Below, in pieces: positions 17,785 to 27,743 of a stretch of 42,364 nucleotides of DNA. Both the position numbers and the translations under genes were made by a program. Every line of letters starts with the position of its first letter. The first letter of the stretch is position 1. The notes under the pieces were generated by a model. The model was not told the DNA's origin and searched no databases. It was given only the letters and a program-made list of their open reading frames with translations. Source of the DNA: an uncultured Alphaproteobacteria bacterium (GTDB lineage Bacteria; Pseudomonadota; Alphaproteobacteria; Rs-D84); the NCBI GenBank assembly GCA_905234465.1, contig CAJOHU010000011.1:1-42364 (forward strand). Reading direction: 5' to 3'.

Positions 17785-17796
17785 TTAAATTATAAT
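17768..17796 (+). promoter_or_regulatory. Promoter of small lipoprotein gene, near leaderless
   Basis: TTGCCA (17768-17773), 17 nt, TATAAT (17791-17796), then 7 nt to the ATG at 17804. Transcription would start at or next to the start codon. Confidence 0.65.
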
Positions 17797-17803
17797 AGGA
17801 AAC

Positions 17804-18193
17804 ATGAGAATGTGTAAATTATTTTTATTTGTCGGTTTACTGGGGCTTTGCGCGTGCAGTTCTCCCAACAGGGGCAGCATAGATAATGCGACTATCTTGA
17901 ATTGGGAAAACGAATCTGTGACAACGGAACAGTTTGTTCGTGACCACAAGGCATGTCTTGGTATAACCCAACCTTCATACATGCCGCGTTCACGTCTTGC
18001 GAAATTATTGTCCCCAAATCAGAGTACCCGCATGCCCGACTGGGATGGTCTGTGGGTGACATTTCAATCAAACGAATACAAGGATGTGGGACAAAGGGCG
18101 TTGTTATCTGTTCCGCGTAATACAACATCTAAATCTGTAGGTTCATACCGTAAATGTATGTTCCGTCGGGGTTATTTGTTGCGCGCCATGTAA
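17804..18193 (+). CDS. Small lipoprotein
   Basis: 129 residues with a lipobox GLCAC (Cys 18) after a short hydrophobic signal, then SSPNRGS. The mature part has two Cys (HKACLG and YRKCMFRRGY), perhaps a disulfide. It is not recognised further. The ATG lies 7 nt after a TATAAT box, suggesting a leaderless mRNA; a second ATG two codons later would still lack a proper ribosome site. It precedes ftsQ but has its own promoter. Location: inner or outer membrane, via the Lol system. Confidence 0.75.
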   Translation: MRMCKLFLFVGLLGLCACSSPNRGSIDNATILNWENESVTTEQFVRDHKACLGITQPSYMPRSRLAKLLSPNQSTRMPDWDGLWVTFQSNEYKDVGQRALLSVPRNTTSKSVGSYRKCMFRRGYLLRAM

Positions 18194-18214
18194 AAAAATT
18201 ATCACCTGTGGACT

Positions 18215-18243
18215 TTTACATTTAATATAAAGTATGTTATAAT
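18215..18243 (+). promoter_or_regulatory. ftsQ promoter, near leaderless
   Basis: TTTACA (18215-18220), 17 nt, TATAAT (18238-18243), then exactly 7 nt to the ftsQ ATG. Confidence 0.65.
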
Positions 18244-18250
18244 ACAGCGT

Positions 18251-18931
18251 ATGAAACGTAACCTTTGGTTTTGGTTGTATTTTATCATTGCCATTTTATT
18301 GGCTATCTATTTTGCAACACGCATCACTATGACATTTATGGGTTATGGACCAATTTCAACAGTTCGGAACATATCTATTTCTGCGGATACTGATAACAAA
18401 GACCTGACTGCGATTGCAAGTGCCGTTGGCGTTGCATCTGGGACAAATGCGTATTCGGTAAACCTAGAATCAGTAAACAAACGCGTATTGGAAACGCCGG
18501 GGGTTCGCGAATCGGCTACACGCAGATTACCAAACGGGAATCTTTCCATACACGTATATTTATACCGTGCAGTTGCAGGATGGACAGATGGTACATATTA
18601 TTATCCCTTGTCTGCGGACGGCACCATTGTGAACAGTCCATCCGAAGAAAAAAAACCTGATGTTGTAATGTTTCGTGGAAATTTGCCAAATGATATATCT
18701 GATGTGACCAAGGCTGCGACAAATATTATTTCAAATATTGACTATATGGAATGGATTGACAATCGGCGTTGGAATATTGTCACCCCAGACGGTATCATTG
18801 TTATGTTGCCCGAAGACGACCCAGTTGCAGCCATCGGGTCACTGGTTGTATTGAACAATCAACACAATATTTTATCCAAGAATATCAAAGTAATTGATAT
18901 GCGTGACAGTGCGCGAATTTTGGTTAAATAA
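18251..18931 (+). CDS. ftsQ: Cell-division protein FtsQ
   Basis: 226 residues: a short cytoplasmic N-terminus, one membrane helix (about 7-23), a POTRA domain (VRNISISADTDNKDLTAIASAVGV...), and the family sequence LETPGVRESATRRLPNGNLSIHVYLYRAVAGW, then the beta-domain. FtsQ links early and late division proteins in the periplasm. Somewhat shorter than many homologues. It is followed after 3 nt by the FtsA-containing fusion gene, preserving the common ftsQ-ftsA order, but the usual mur genes and ftsZ are not adjacent. Confidence 0.9.
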   Translation: MKRNLWFWLYFIIAILLAIYFATRITMTFMGYGPISTVRNISISADTDNKDLTAIASAVGVASGTNAYSVNLESVNKRVLETPGVRESATRRLPNGNLSIHVYLYRAVAGWTDGTYYYPLSADGTIVNSPSEEKKPDVVMFRGNLPNDISDVTKAATNIISNIDYMEWIDNRRWNIVTPDGIIVMLPEDDPVAAIGSLVVLNNQHNILSKNIKVIDMRDSARILVK

Positions 18932-18934
18932 AAA

Positions 18935-20716
18935 ATGAATATGCTTGATTCGTCTTTTTTGTGTCTGGATATTGGCGCATGCGGCGTGCGCGGATTGGCA
19001 TGTCGTATCCGCAACGCACAAATAGACCATTCTGCATATTATTCTGTGGACGATTTTGACACAGTGTTCGCATTAAAATCTGTGATAGATGAATTGGAAC
19101 GACAGATTGGCGTACGGTTTGAATCAGCATATATCACAGGAAACTTTGGACCGTCTTATTTCAACATGACCGCAAAAAACACTGTTTGGCCATCAGACCA
19201 TAAAATAACGGCGGCAGACATAAAATCGCAAATTGCGACCATTGATTCGCCAGACGGTTTTTATCCTATGCACATAATACCGCTGCGTTACGACACGCCA
19301 CGGGTTCGCAATATGCTGTCCCCTATTGGACACAGTGACAGACAATTAGTGTCTGCTTTTTCTGCACTGTTTTTTGATGGCGAATATATGAAAAAAGTTC
19401 AAGAAATTTTACGACATGCTCACATCCAGGCAACTGCATTCTATACGCCACATTTCTTGGAAAATTCTGTAATGCGTGACAAAAAACAGATTCTTATGTT
19501 CATTGATTTTGGCGCAGAAAATACAACAACATCAATTTGGACGGAACGCGGTCCTGTATGGTATGATGGTCGTGCGGTTGCAGGAAACGATTTGACCGAA
19601 GAAATATCAACACGATTGTCTGTACCATTCACAGACGCAGAAAGAATAAAACGCAATGTTGCCGACCTTAAACCCGGGGAATTTGCGCGATTCAGCCCGG
19701 CAGATTCCGCATATGCATTTTCATGTGCCGATGTTAATGAAATTGTAATACCATTTTATAACAATTTAATTAACGGGATAAAAACAGATATTTCTGAAAC
19801 ATTGGAAAAATACCCAGCAATAAAAATCATCATAAGTGGTTCTGGGGCAAACATAAACGGAATCCAAGATTTAATTGCAGACGCTTTTCCGTGCACAGAA
19901 ATTGAAACAAAAGATAACGATTTCGCGGTTCGCGCATTGGCAGAATACATATGGGCGGCGGAAACACCACGCAGGCGTGCATACATTGCGCGTGCACAAA
20001 AAATACAAAATCGCATAAATAAAATCACCCGCCTGTTCCATCGCAAACATAAAAAACAAAAACATCAAATTCCAATTTTACCAAGTACACTGTGCTTTGA
20101 TATGACACAACCCGAAACATACACAATGTTTCACAGTGGTGGAATATCGGCAATACATGTTGATATAATGGATGGATTATATGTGAATGCGATTGCCGGC
20201 GGTTTAGACGAACTGCGACAAACACGGGAACATTGGTCGGGACATTTGCATGTTCATCTTATGACAGATGCACCGGCGGAATGGGCACGCGGGGCGATTG
20301 ATGCGGGGGCTGATACAGTGATATTATCAACAAACACATCCGGTTTACGTAATGCGATTCAAATTGTGCGACATGCAAACAAACGTGTCGGAATCGCACT
20401 TAATCCCGAATCTTCAGTATCTTTATTAAAAACAATTTTACGTGATTTAGACGAAGTTATGATTATGGCGGTCCCCCCAGGTGCGTCGGGTCAGAAATTT
20501 AATGAAAATGTATTAAACAAAATAAGTGTACTGAACGCGGCGCGCAAAAAATATGGATTAAAATTCAAAATATCTGTTGACGGCGGAATTAATCCAGACA
20601 CTGCGAAAATGTGCTGGGCACACGGTGCAGATATATTGGTCAGTGGTTCATACCTTGCACATGCGCCCGATTTTCCATTGGCGGTTTTGTCCCTTATGCC
20701 ACCCGAAAAAAATTAG
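18935..20716 (+). CDS. FtsA fused to ribulose-phosphate 3-epimerase
   Basis: One uninterrupted 593-residue frame. Residues 1-345 are FtsA: LDIGACGVRG (phosphate-1), SHS2 region with PIGHSDRQLVSAFSALF, FIDFGAENTTTSIW (phosphate-2) and IIISGSGANINGIQDL (adenosine motif). Residues about 347-371 (RRAYIARAQKIQNRINKIT...) look like FtsA's amphipathic membrane-targeting helix, normally the very C-terminus. A basic linker follows, then residues 379-593 are a complete Rpe barrel: LPSTLCFD, IHVDIMDG (His408, Asp410), HVHLM (His441), SVDGGINP (Asp549) and VSGSYL. All metal and acid/base residues of the epimerase are kept. It would act at the division ring and in the pentose-phosphate pathway. It lies 3 nt after ftsQ, with no strong ribosome site. 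Its stop overlaps that of tsaE. Confidence 0.9.
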   Translation: MNMLDSSFLCLDIGACGVRGLACRIRNAQIDHSAYYSVDDFDTVFALKSVIDELERQIGVRFESAYITGNFGPSYFNMTAKNTVWPSDHKITAADIKSQIATIDSPDGFYPMHIIPLRYDTPRVRNMLSPIGHSDRQLVSAFSALFFDGEYMKKVQEILRHAHIQATAFYTPHFLENSVMRDKKQILMFIDFGAENTTTSIWTERGPVWYDGRAVAGNDLTEEISTRLSVPFTDAERIKRNVADLKPGEFARFSPADSAYAFSCADVNEIVIPFYNNLINGIKTDISETLEKYPAIKIIISGSGANINGIQDLIADAFPCTEIETKDNDFAVRALAEYIWAAETPRRRAYIARAQKIQNRINKITRLFHRKHKKQKHQIPILPSTLCFDMTQPETYTMFHSGGISAIHVDIMDGLYVNAIAGGLDELRQTREHWSGHLHVHLMTDAPAEWARGAIDAGADTVILSTNTSGLRNAIQIVRHANKRVGIALNPESSVSLLKTILRDLDEVMIMAVPPGASGQKFNENVLNKISVLNAARKKYGLKFKISVDGGINPDTAKMCWAHGADILVSGSYLAHAPDFPLAVLSLMPPEKN

Positions 20717-21123
20717 TCTATAACAATTTTGCGTCCAGAATCATATTCTGATATATAAATATGAATTGTGTTTTCCGGCAGCATATTTTCTGCTATATCA
20801 GGCCATTCAATAAGGGTTATATCATTTTGAATCGCATAATCCAACCCTATTTCCACCAATTCTGCGACATCTGATATCCGATATAAATCAAAGTGCGAAA
20901 TTTTACCCTTGTCAAAAACATATGTCTGAACCAATGTGAATGTTGGACTTGGTACAATGGTATCTGACCCGCACAGTGTTTGAATAATTATACGTGCAAT
21001 CTCTGATTTTCCAACCCCCAAATCACCATGCAGTGCGATTGTTGTTGGCACACGCAGATTGCGGGCAAATTCCCGTGCAAAATTACGCGTTTCATCTATA
21101 TTTTTTGTTATTATCGTTTTCAT
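20713..21123 (-). CDS. tsaE: TsaE, ATPase for tRNA t6A synthesis
   Basis: 136 residues: LHGDLGVGKSEIAR (Walker A), VPSPTFTLVQTY, HFDLYR and LIEWPD, all typical of TsaE, which drives the TsaBD complex that makes t6A37 in tRNAs. I start at the ATG at 21123; the longer frame merely overlaps uvrB. It lies 4 nt after the uvrB stop, so the two are cotranscribed. The gene is convergent with ftsA-rpe and overlaps it by 3 nt. Confidence 0.93.
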   Translation of the reverse strand: MKTIITKNIDETRNFAREFARNLRVPTTIALHGDLGVGKSEIARIIIQTLCGSDTIVPSPTFTLVQTYVFDKGKISHFDLYRISDVAELVEIGLDYAIQNDITLIEWPDIAENMLPENTIHIYISEYDSGRKIVID

Positions 21124-21127
21124 ATTT

Positions 21128-23116
21128 TTACTCCAACACCAACAGGTCATCTTCCATTTTACGGATAGCATCGCGATATTGTGCTGCAACCTCAAAGTCC
21201 AAATTTTCCGCCGCATGCCGCATTTTCTGATTCATAGTTTTAATTTCGCGACGCAATGTTTCTGCATCCATAACACCTTGTTTTGTATACAAGAATCTGC
21301 GTTTTTTATCAACTTTTTCTTGTTTATCTGTGACTTCGTTAAATATTTTCTTGGATACAGTTTGTGGTATAATACCGTGTTGTTCATTATATTGCATCTG
21401 TTTTTCGCGCCTGCGCGCAGTTTCCGATAATGCCGCATTCATAGAATCTGTCACAACATCCGCATACAGTATCACACGTCCGTTTGCATTTCGTGCCGCC
21501 CGCCCGATTGTTTGAATCAGTGAACGTGTTGAACGCAAGAATCCCTCTTTATCTGCATCCATGATTGCAACCAATTCACATTCTGGCACATCCAATCCTT
21601 CACGCAATAAATTTATTCCAACCAAGACATCAAATTCGCCCATACGCAAATCACGCAACAATTCAATACGTTCCAATGTTTCTATATCACTGTGCAGGTA
21701 TCGCGCCCGAACACCATTCTCAACTAAATAGTCTGTTAATTGTTCTGCCATTTTCTTGGTCAGTGTTGTAATCAAAGTGCGCCCCTTAACAGACCTTATT
21801 TCATTCAACAAATCATCAACCTGATTTTTAATTGGGCGAACAAAACATTCTGGGTCTAATAAACCTGTGGGTCTTATAACCTGTTCGGCAACAATTCCGT
21901 TTGATTGTTTCATTTCCCATTCTGCGGGGGTTGCAGACACAAATATTGTTTGTGGTCGCATCGCATCCCATTCTTCAAAGGTCAATGGTCGGTTATCAAC
22001 ACATGACGGTAAACGAAAACCATATTGACTAAGTGTTTCTTTACGCGCCCTGTCCCCACGTGACATCGCACCAATTTGTGGCACAGTCACGTGACTTTCA
22101 TCAACAAACAATATCGCATCTTTTGGTAAATATTCAAACAGTGTTGGCGGTGGCTGACCGGGGGCGCGTCCTGTCAGATAACGCGAATAATTTTCAATAC
22201 CACGACAGGTACCGGTTGATTCCATCATTTCAATATCCATATTAACGCGTTCGCGCAACCGTTGTTCTTCAACATATTTCATATTTTCGCGAAAATAATT
22301 CAACCGTTCATTTAAATCTTGACGAATCTGACTAATTGCTTGAATAATTGATGGCATTGGTGTCGCATAATGTGTATTTGGATAAACCGCGATTCTGTCC
22401 ATCTTGGACAACTTAGCACCGGTCAGTGTATCAAATTCCCAAATATCTTCTATTTGTTCGCCCCAAAAAGAAACCTTCCATGCCCTATCTTGACTGTGCG
22501 CCGGAAAAACATCCAATGTATCGCCACGCACGCGGAAATCGCCACGAGCGGGTGCCATGTCGTTTCGTTTATATTGAATATCAACCAATTCACGAATTAC
22601 ATCCCCCACCCCCATCATATCCCCAGGACGCAGAACAAGGCGCATTTCAGAATACTGTTCCGGCGCGCCCAATCCATATATAGACGACACAGACGACACA
22701 ACAATAACATCGCGTTCTTCCAACATTGCACGGGTTGCGCTGTGCCGCATCCGATCCAGTTGTTCATTAATAGACGCATCTTTATCAATATATGTGTCGG
22801 TTGTCGGAACATATGCTTCGGGTTGATAATAATCATAGTAAGAAACAAAATATTCCACATGATTGCGCGGAAAAAAAGATTTCATTTCTGTATACAGTTG
22901 TGCCGCAAGTATCTTATTTGGTGCCATAATCAATGCCGGGCGTCCCAATTCTGCAATAACATTCGCCATGGTGAATGTTTTTCCAGACCCCGTCACCCCC
23001 AATAAAACCTGAGATTTTTGTCCATGTTTAATTCCCTGCACCAAATCAGAAATGGCGACCGGTTGGTCACCCATTGGACTGTAATTACTTTCAAGATTAA
23101 AAATTTTTTTATTCAC
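21128..23116 (-). CDS. uvrB: UvrB, excinuclease subunit B
   Basis: 662 residues, the usual length. Walker A GVTGSGKTFT, the beta-hairpin region YYDYYQPEAYVP, ILFVDESH (motif II), FVSATPAEWE, LREGLDVPE, QTIGRAARN, and a C-terminal UVR domain (about 625-660) ending RDAIRKMEDDLLVLE. UvrB receives damaged DNA from UvrA and recruits UvrC in nucleotide excision repair. It is divergent from the AsmA-like gene, with 52 nt between starts. Confidence 0.97.
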   Translation of the reverse strand: MNKKIFNLESNYSPMGDQPVAISDLVQGIKHGQKSQVLLGVTGSGKTFTMANVIAELGRPALIMAPNKILAAQLYTEMKSFFPRNHVEYFVSYYDYYQPEAYVPTTDTYIDKDASINEQLDRMRHSATRAMLEERDVIVVSSVSSIYGLGAPEQYSEMRLVLRPGDMMGVGDVIRELVDIQYKRNDMAPARGDFRVRGDTLDVFPAHSQDRAWKVSFWGEQIEDIWEFDTLTGAKLSKMDRIAVYPNTHYATPMPSIIQAISQIRQDLNERLNYFRENMKYVEEQRLRERVNMDIEMMESTGTCRGIENYSRYLTGRAPGQPPPTLFEYLPKDAILFVDESHVTVPQIGAMSRGDRARKETLSQYGFRLPSCVDNRPLTFEEWDAMRPQTIFVSATPAEWEMKQSNGIVAEQVIRPTGLLDPECFVRPIKNQVDDLLNEIRSVKGRTLITTLTKKMAEQLTDYLVENGVRARYLHSDIETLERIELLRDLRMGEFDVLVGINLLREGLDVPECELVAIMDADKEGFLRSTRSLIQTIGRAARNANGRVILYADVVTDSMNAALSETARRREKQMQYNEQHGIIPQTVSKKIFNEVTDKQEKVDKKRRFLYTKQGVMDAETLRREIKTMNQKMRHAAENLDFEVAAQYRDAIRKMEDDLLVLE

Positions 23117-23168
23117 ATAGACTACTATAATTCATTATAATGGAAAAACAAGGGGGGTAAAAAATAAT

Positions 23169-25646
23169 ATGAAAACCAAACCACAGCACAGCCATAGAAC
23201 ACTTTGGACTATATTGGTTTCAATAGGTGTTATTGCAATTGGTGTGTTAATTGCGCCAAATTTCATAAATTTAAACAAACTACGCCCCCACTTGGAATCT
23301 GCCATATTTCAACAAACTGGCGTGAACCTGAAAATTCATGGTGATGTGAATTTTGGTATTCTGGGGACCACGCATTTAATCGCACATGATATAGAAACGC
23401 CAAATGGGCGCACCAAGACATTGGCGGTAAATGTTCCTTTTTCTGGACTGTTTGACCTTGGCAATACTAAATTAAACAGCGTAATCACAGTTTATAACCC
23501 AGACATAAATTTAAATTCATTGTCAATGCTGCAATTAAAATATCACATGGCGGTGAACAATGCAGTATTGCATTTTATGGGCAAAGATTATCGTATTATT
23601 CGTGGAGAGTTTTATAATGGCACATTTGACGGTCAAATTCGTACAGGTGAACACAAATACGACATCGCGTTCCAAGGTAATGATTTTACAATAAAAAACA
23701 AAAACTTAAAACTAAACATTACGGGTGAATACTTTCCATCAGGCAGTGCCGCCGGCATATTAGAAATAAACACAAATCAGATAAATTCTTGGTTTGGATT
23801 CAAAGAACCCAAGATAACACACAATGTTAATTTGGTCACAGATTTTTATTGGGATGGTGGTTATGGATTCAAATTTACAAATCTGGTTGCAAACAATGTA
23901 CGCGGAAATATAAACATTGAACCAAATGGTTGGCGTACGATTGAATTATGGTCTGACAATGTATCGTTTGATTTTTCTTTTTTATCACATCCGTCAGAAA
24001 TCATGCACGACACCACATTAAAGATTGACTTTTATGGTGATTTGATTTTCAAAAATCACCGTTTTGAACATTTAAAGATAGATGCAGTCGGTACTGAACA
24101 ATATATACAAATCAATCGTATTATTGCGGACAAAACATCTTTTTCTGGTGGTACAATGGATGATTCCGGTGCACACGATGTAATGATTCACACTGTAATA
24201 GATGGCAAAGAAACAGAGTGTTTGTTTTCCGGCACACAAACAGAATGGGAATGCCGACAATTTAAATATGGGGACATATCTGGCGAATTAAAATTAAAAA
24301 ATAAAATATTAGACGCAAATATCACATCAAATCGCAATATAACTTTGCGTGAATTGGAATCATATATTTCACAAATCGGTGCCCGACGCGCAACCATAAG
24401 ATTTAAATTTGCGAACATGGGTGGTGTATTTAAAAAATCGGGACGTGATTCTTCTATAAAATATGATTATATATATGGTGAACACTTGTCATGGATAAAC
24501 CCGCATATAAAATTATTACCAGAATTCATGATGAATTCTGTTGGGAACATGGTGTGGACAAAAGACACTTTTTCATTCACGCCTAATTCCGGCGATTGGT
24601 CACTGACACTGCACGATAATTTCTTTTACATAACCGGGAAAAACATAAAAAGCCTGTTTCCAAACCTTGATATGCGCGCCATCAAAGAATTGGAATATGT
24701 TATGACCGGATTTTATAACAACCGGGGTGATATATCTGATTTAACGGTAAAAATCGCCGGTCAAACATTTACCGGTACCGCCGATGGGCGTTCAATTACA
24801 TTGCATACAGATGTAATGTATCTGGACGAATTTATGACACCTGAATTCTTTGACCGCTATGAAGAAATGGAATTTTTGGCAAATTCGCCTGTTTTATTAC
24901 CTTTTGACTTTTCGCACAATGTTTATCTGAATGCAGACACATTAATATACGGCGAAAACGCATACAGGAATTTTGTGTATTCATTAAAATCTGGAATCCA
25001 AACATTTTCCATTACGGACAATTATCGTGGAAATATGTTGGCGACAATTATCAAAGAACGCAGTGAATATGATATATTTATTCAACTAAATAAATTTGTA
25101 ATAAATGGAAAATTATTGTCTGATGAATTTCCATTGAATATTGCAGACACATCTGTGACCGCAGAAATAAAGTTGCACACCCATGGACATATTGCACACG
25201 ATATTAGATATAACATGACAGGATATTTAGATTTAACATTTGATGGGGGATATATCACAGGTCTTGGCATAGACAAATTTTATTCTGATACGGAAAATCT
25301 TACCAGATTAAATGTAGAAGACCGTATTTCAACCGCACTTGAATCTGGGACAACCCAAATAAAAAATATGCGTATTATCGGCACATACGAAAACGGAACT
25401 TTCACAACCGCAAAACCAATTCAATTATCTATTCGTCATGCAAACGCAACCGGAAATTTAAGTATCACAGATAATGCCATGACCGCACAACTTGATATCA
25501 CTATGCGTGCAGTATCTCCCGATTCTGTGACAATATCATTAAACATTAGCCCGAATGGACGCCGCGGTTATTCTTTATCTGAACTTATGCGGTATTTTGA
25601 CCCAGCGTTTATGCGCAGTTTCATAAAAACACATGATAAGTTTTAA
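23169..25646 (+). CDS. AsmA-family envelope protein
   Basis: 825 residues: one N-terminal membrane anchor (about 12-30) followed directly by the AsmA start motif (IAPNFINLNKLRPHLESAIFQQTGVNLKIHGDVNFGIL), then a long beta-rich periplasmic part and the C-terminal DUF490-like end (GYLDLTFDGGYITGLGIDKFYSDTENLTRLN...). Such proteins form hydrophobic bridges thought to carry phospholipids to the outer membrane. The ATG lies downstream of a GGGGGG tract. It is convergent with aspS. Confidence 0.85.
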   Translation: MKTKPQHSHRTLWTILVSIGVIAIGVLIAPNFINLNKLRPHLESAIFQQTGVNLKIHGDVNFGILGTTHLIAHDIETPNGRTKTLAVNVPFSGLFDLGNTKLNSVITVYNPDINLNSLSMLQLKYHMAVNNAVLHFMGKDYRIIRGEFYNGTFDGQIRTGEHKYDIAFQGNDFTIKNKNLKLNITGEYFPSGSAAGILEINTNQINSWFGFKEPKITHNVNLVTDFYWDGGYGFKFTNLVANNVRGNINIEPNGWRTIELWSDNVSFDFSFLSHPSEIMHDTTLKIDFYGDLIFKNHRFEHLKIDAVGTEQYIQINRIIADKTSFSGGTMDDSGAHDVMIHTVIDGKETECLFSGTQTEWECRQFKYGDISGELKLKNKILDANITSNRNITLRELESYISQIGARRATIRFKFANMGGVFKKSGRDSSIKYDYIYGEHLSWINPHIKLLPEFMMNSVGNMVWTKDTFSFTPNSGDWSLTLHDNFFYITGKNIKSLFPNLDMRAIKELEYVMTGFYNNRGDISDLTVKIAGQTFTGTADGRSITLHTDVMYLDEFMTPEFFDRYEEMEFLANSPVLLPFDFSHNVYLNADTLIYGENAYRNFVYSLKSGIQTFSITDNYRGNMLATIIKERSEYDIFIQLNKFVINGKLLSDEFPLNIADTSVTAEIKLHTHGHIAHDIRYNMTGYLDLTFDGGYITGLGIDKFYSDTENLTRLNVEDRISTALESGTTQIKNMRIIGTYENGTFTTAKPIQLSIRHANATGNLSITDNAMTAQLDITMRAVSPDSVTISLNISPNGRRGYSLSELMRYFDPAFMRSFIKTHDKF

Positions 25647-25652
25647 TAAAAA

Positions 25653-25672
25653 TCGCCCGCAAACGCGGGCGA
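25653..25672 (-). terminator. aspS terminator
   Basis: A perfect hairpin TCGCCCGC-AAAC-GCGGGCGA. On the minus strand it is followed by TTTTTATTAAAA, so it mainly serves aspS. Confidence 0.85.
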
Positions 25673-25703
25673 CACTAACCACTAACAACTGACACTAACA
25701 CTC
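25673..25703 (-). repeat. TTAGTGG heptad array after aspS
   Basis: Read on the aspS strand, GTTAGTG units follow its TAG stop: three units with small gaps. See the finding on post-stop heptads. Confidence 0.7.
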
Positions 25704-25707
25704 ATAC

Positions 25708-27462
25708 CTAATTCTTTTTCCGAACCTGGATATGAACTTCGCGCAGTTGTTGTTCTGTGACCTCACGCGGGGCGCCCAACATTAAATCTTGTCCCCGTTG
25801 ATTGGTTGGGAATAATACAACTTCACGCAAATTATCTGTACCCAAAATAATAGAAACCAAACGGTCAATACCAAACGCGCATCCGCCGTGTGGTGGCGCA
25901 CCATATTGGAATGCCGCATACATTCCACCAAATTTTTCTTTTACAACTTCGGGGCCATAACCGGCAATAGCAAATGCTTTGACCATTGTTTCTGGGTTAT
26001 AATTACGCAATCCGCCACTGCAAATTTCTGCGCCATTCAGAACCATATCAAATTGATTGGCCTTGATTTTTAATGGGTCTCCATCCAATTCGCCTTTTGG
26101 CAAACTGAATGGATTGTGTCCAAAATCAATCATGCCTGTTTCTTCATTTAATTCATACATTGGGAAATCTTCTATCCAACAGAATTTAAATTCATGCGGA
26201 TTTATCAGACCCAAATCTTCACCAAGTTTTATACGTAATTTACCCGCCGCCTTGGCCGCCGCATCCGCGTTATCACACACAAAGAACAATGACGAATTAT
26301 CACCTGATATTTCACGCAGTTTTGCGATACGCGCCGCATCTAATTTTTTTGCAACCGGACCTTTGGCTTCTTCGGCAAAAACAATATACCCCAAACCACC
26401 AAGTCCCAATTCGCGGGTTGCATATTCGCCCAATTTATCAAACCAAGACCGTGGTTTATCTGCGCTGTTTGGTGCCGGAATCGCACGAACGACCGCGCCG
26501 TTTTCAATCGCATTTGCAAAGATTCCAAAATCAGACCCACGGAAAATATCTGTCACATCACTAATCAAAATCGGGTTACGCAAATCGGGTTTATCAGACC
26601 CATATTTTAACATCGCCACATCAAACGGAATATGTGGAATTTCTGGGTCAATAATTGCATCTGGAACAAAGGTCTTAATAAGTTCCGGCATCACTTCATT
26701 TCCAACCGCCTGAATATCACGTAAATCAACAAAAGACATTTCCAAATCTAATTGATAGAATTCCAACAATCTGTCTGCCCGTAAATCTTCATCACGAAAG
26801 CACGGCGCAATTTGGAAATACCGGTCAAAACCCGCGATTTGAATTAACTGTTTAAATTGTTGTGGTGCCTGGGGCAATGCATAGAACATACCATGATGAT
26901 TGCGACTTGGCACGATATAGTCGCGCGCACCTTCGGGACTTGACACAGTTAAGATCGGTGTTTGAAATTCTGAAAAGCCCAAATCCCACATTTTATCGCG
27001 CAAGAATTTCATAATGCGATTGCGTGTTAAAATGTTGTTATGCAAACTGTCACGACGTAAATCAATATAGCGATATTTTAACCGCAAATCTTCTGCGACC
27101 GTATCATCATCACCAAAAACCTGGAAAGGCAACACATCAGAATTGGTCAAAACATTCCAAGATTCTACTTGAACCTCTATATGACCTGTTGGAATTTTTT
27201 CATTTACCTGGGTTGCGTCACGCGCAACGACTTTACCGGTCACCTGGATAACAGATTCTGGGCGCACGCGTTCCAAATCTGCGTTTCCGCCATCCATAAC
27301 AATCTGTGTAATTCCGTAATTATCGCGCAGGTCAATAAACAACAAAGACCCATGGTCGCGCTTACGATGCACCCAACCAGATAAAGTCACAGTTTCCCCG
27401 ACATTTTTTGCGGTCAGTTCCCCACAAGTATGTGTTCTGTATTTTGATTTTAGTGATAACAT
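25708..27462 (-). CDS. aspS: Aspartyl-tRNA synthetase
   Basis: 584 residues: N-terminal OB-fold anticodon domain (VTLSGWVHRKRDHGSLLFIDLRDNYGITQIV), class II catalytic core with motif 1, FLQTP-like FQTPILTVSSPEGARDY, motif 2 PCFRDEDLRADRLLEFYQLDLEMSF, the bacterial GAD insertion (about 290-420), and motif 3 GGCAFGIDRLV. ATG at 27462 with AAAGGCG before it. I cannot tell from the sequence alone whether it also makes Asp-tRNA-Asn. Confidence 0.96.
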   Translation of the reverse strand: MLSLKSKYRTHTCGELTAKNVGETVTLSGWVHRKRDHGSLLFIDLRDNYGITQIVMDGGNADLERVRPESVIQVTGKVVARDATQVNEKIPTGHIEVQVESWNVLTNSDVLPFQVFGDDDTVAEDLRLKYRYIDLRRDSLHNNILTRNRIMKFLRDKMWDLGFSEFQTPILTVSSPEGARDYIVPSRNHHGMFYALPQAPQQFKQLIQIAGFDRYFQIAPCFRDEDLRADRLLEFYQLDLEMSFVDLRDIQAVGNEVMPELIKTFVPDAIIDPEIPHIPFDVAMLKYGSDKPDLRNPILISDVTDIFRGSDFGIFANAIENGAVVRAIPAPNSADKPRSWFDKLGEYATRELGLGGLGYIVFAEEAKGPVAKKLDAARIAKLREISGDNSSLFFVCDNADAAAKAAGKLRIKLGEDLGLINPHEFKFCWIEDFPMYELNEETGMIDFGHNPFSLPKGELDGDPLKIKANQFDMVLNGAEICSGGLRNYNPETMVKAFAIAGYGPEVVKEKFGGMYAAFQYGAPPHGGCAFGIDRLVSIILGTDNLREVVLFPTNQRGQDLMLGAPREVTEQQLREVHIQVRKKN

Positions 27463-27743
27463 TTTTTCGCCTTTTGTTTTTTGGGCGACAAAATCAAAGA
27501 ATTTTGGCACCCGTATATTTTAAAAGTTCTTTCGGGGCGCATAAAGTGGCTATGCGCGGTGCCACCCGAATTTATCACTTTTTTGTTTTTGAATTTCGGC
27601 TCCGTGGTTGTTGGTCACATCATCGCCAAAGACAAAAACTTTCTCGTATTCTATATCGGAAATTTCGTTTTTGCAAGTTTTTAACAGTTATTCATATTAA
27701 AAATTGCAAACAAAACCCTATCGTGGCGCTACAAACCAGAAAA
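27463..27743. other. Intergenic, no gene seen
   Basis: About 280 bp upstream of aspS. The open frames here lack good starts and show no family resemblance. It presumably holds the aspS promoter, which I could not place firmly. Confidence 0.4.

Noticed and set aside
22370..23005. Plus-strand frame of 211 codons
   Set aside because: Antisense to uvrB, rich in Cys, His and Arg as expected from the reverse of a real gene.
25673..25703. CRISPR-like or telomere-like array from the short heptads
   Set aside because: Units are 7 bases, few, and without spacers of constant length; they occur at many gene ends.
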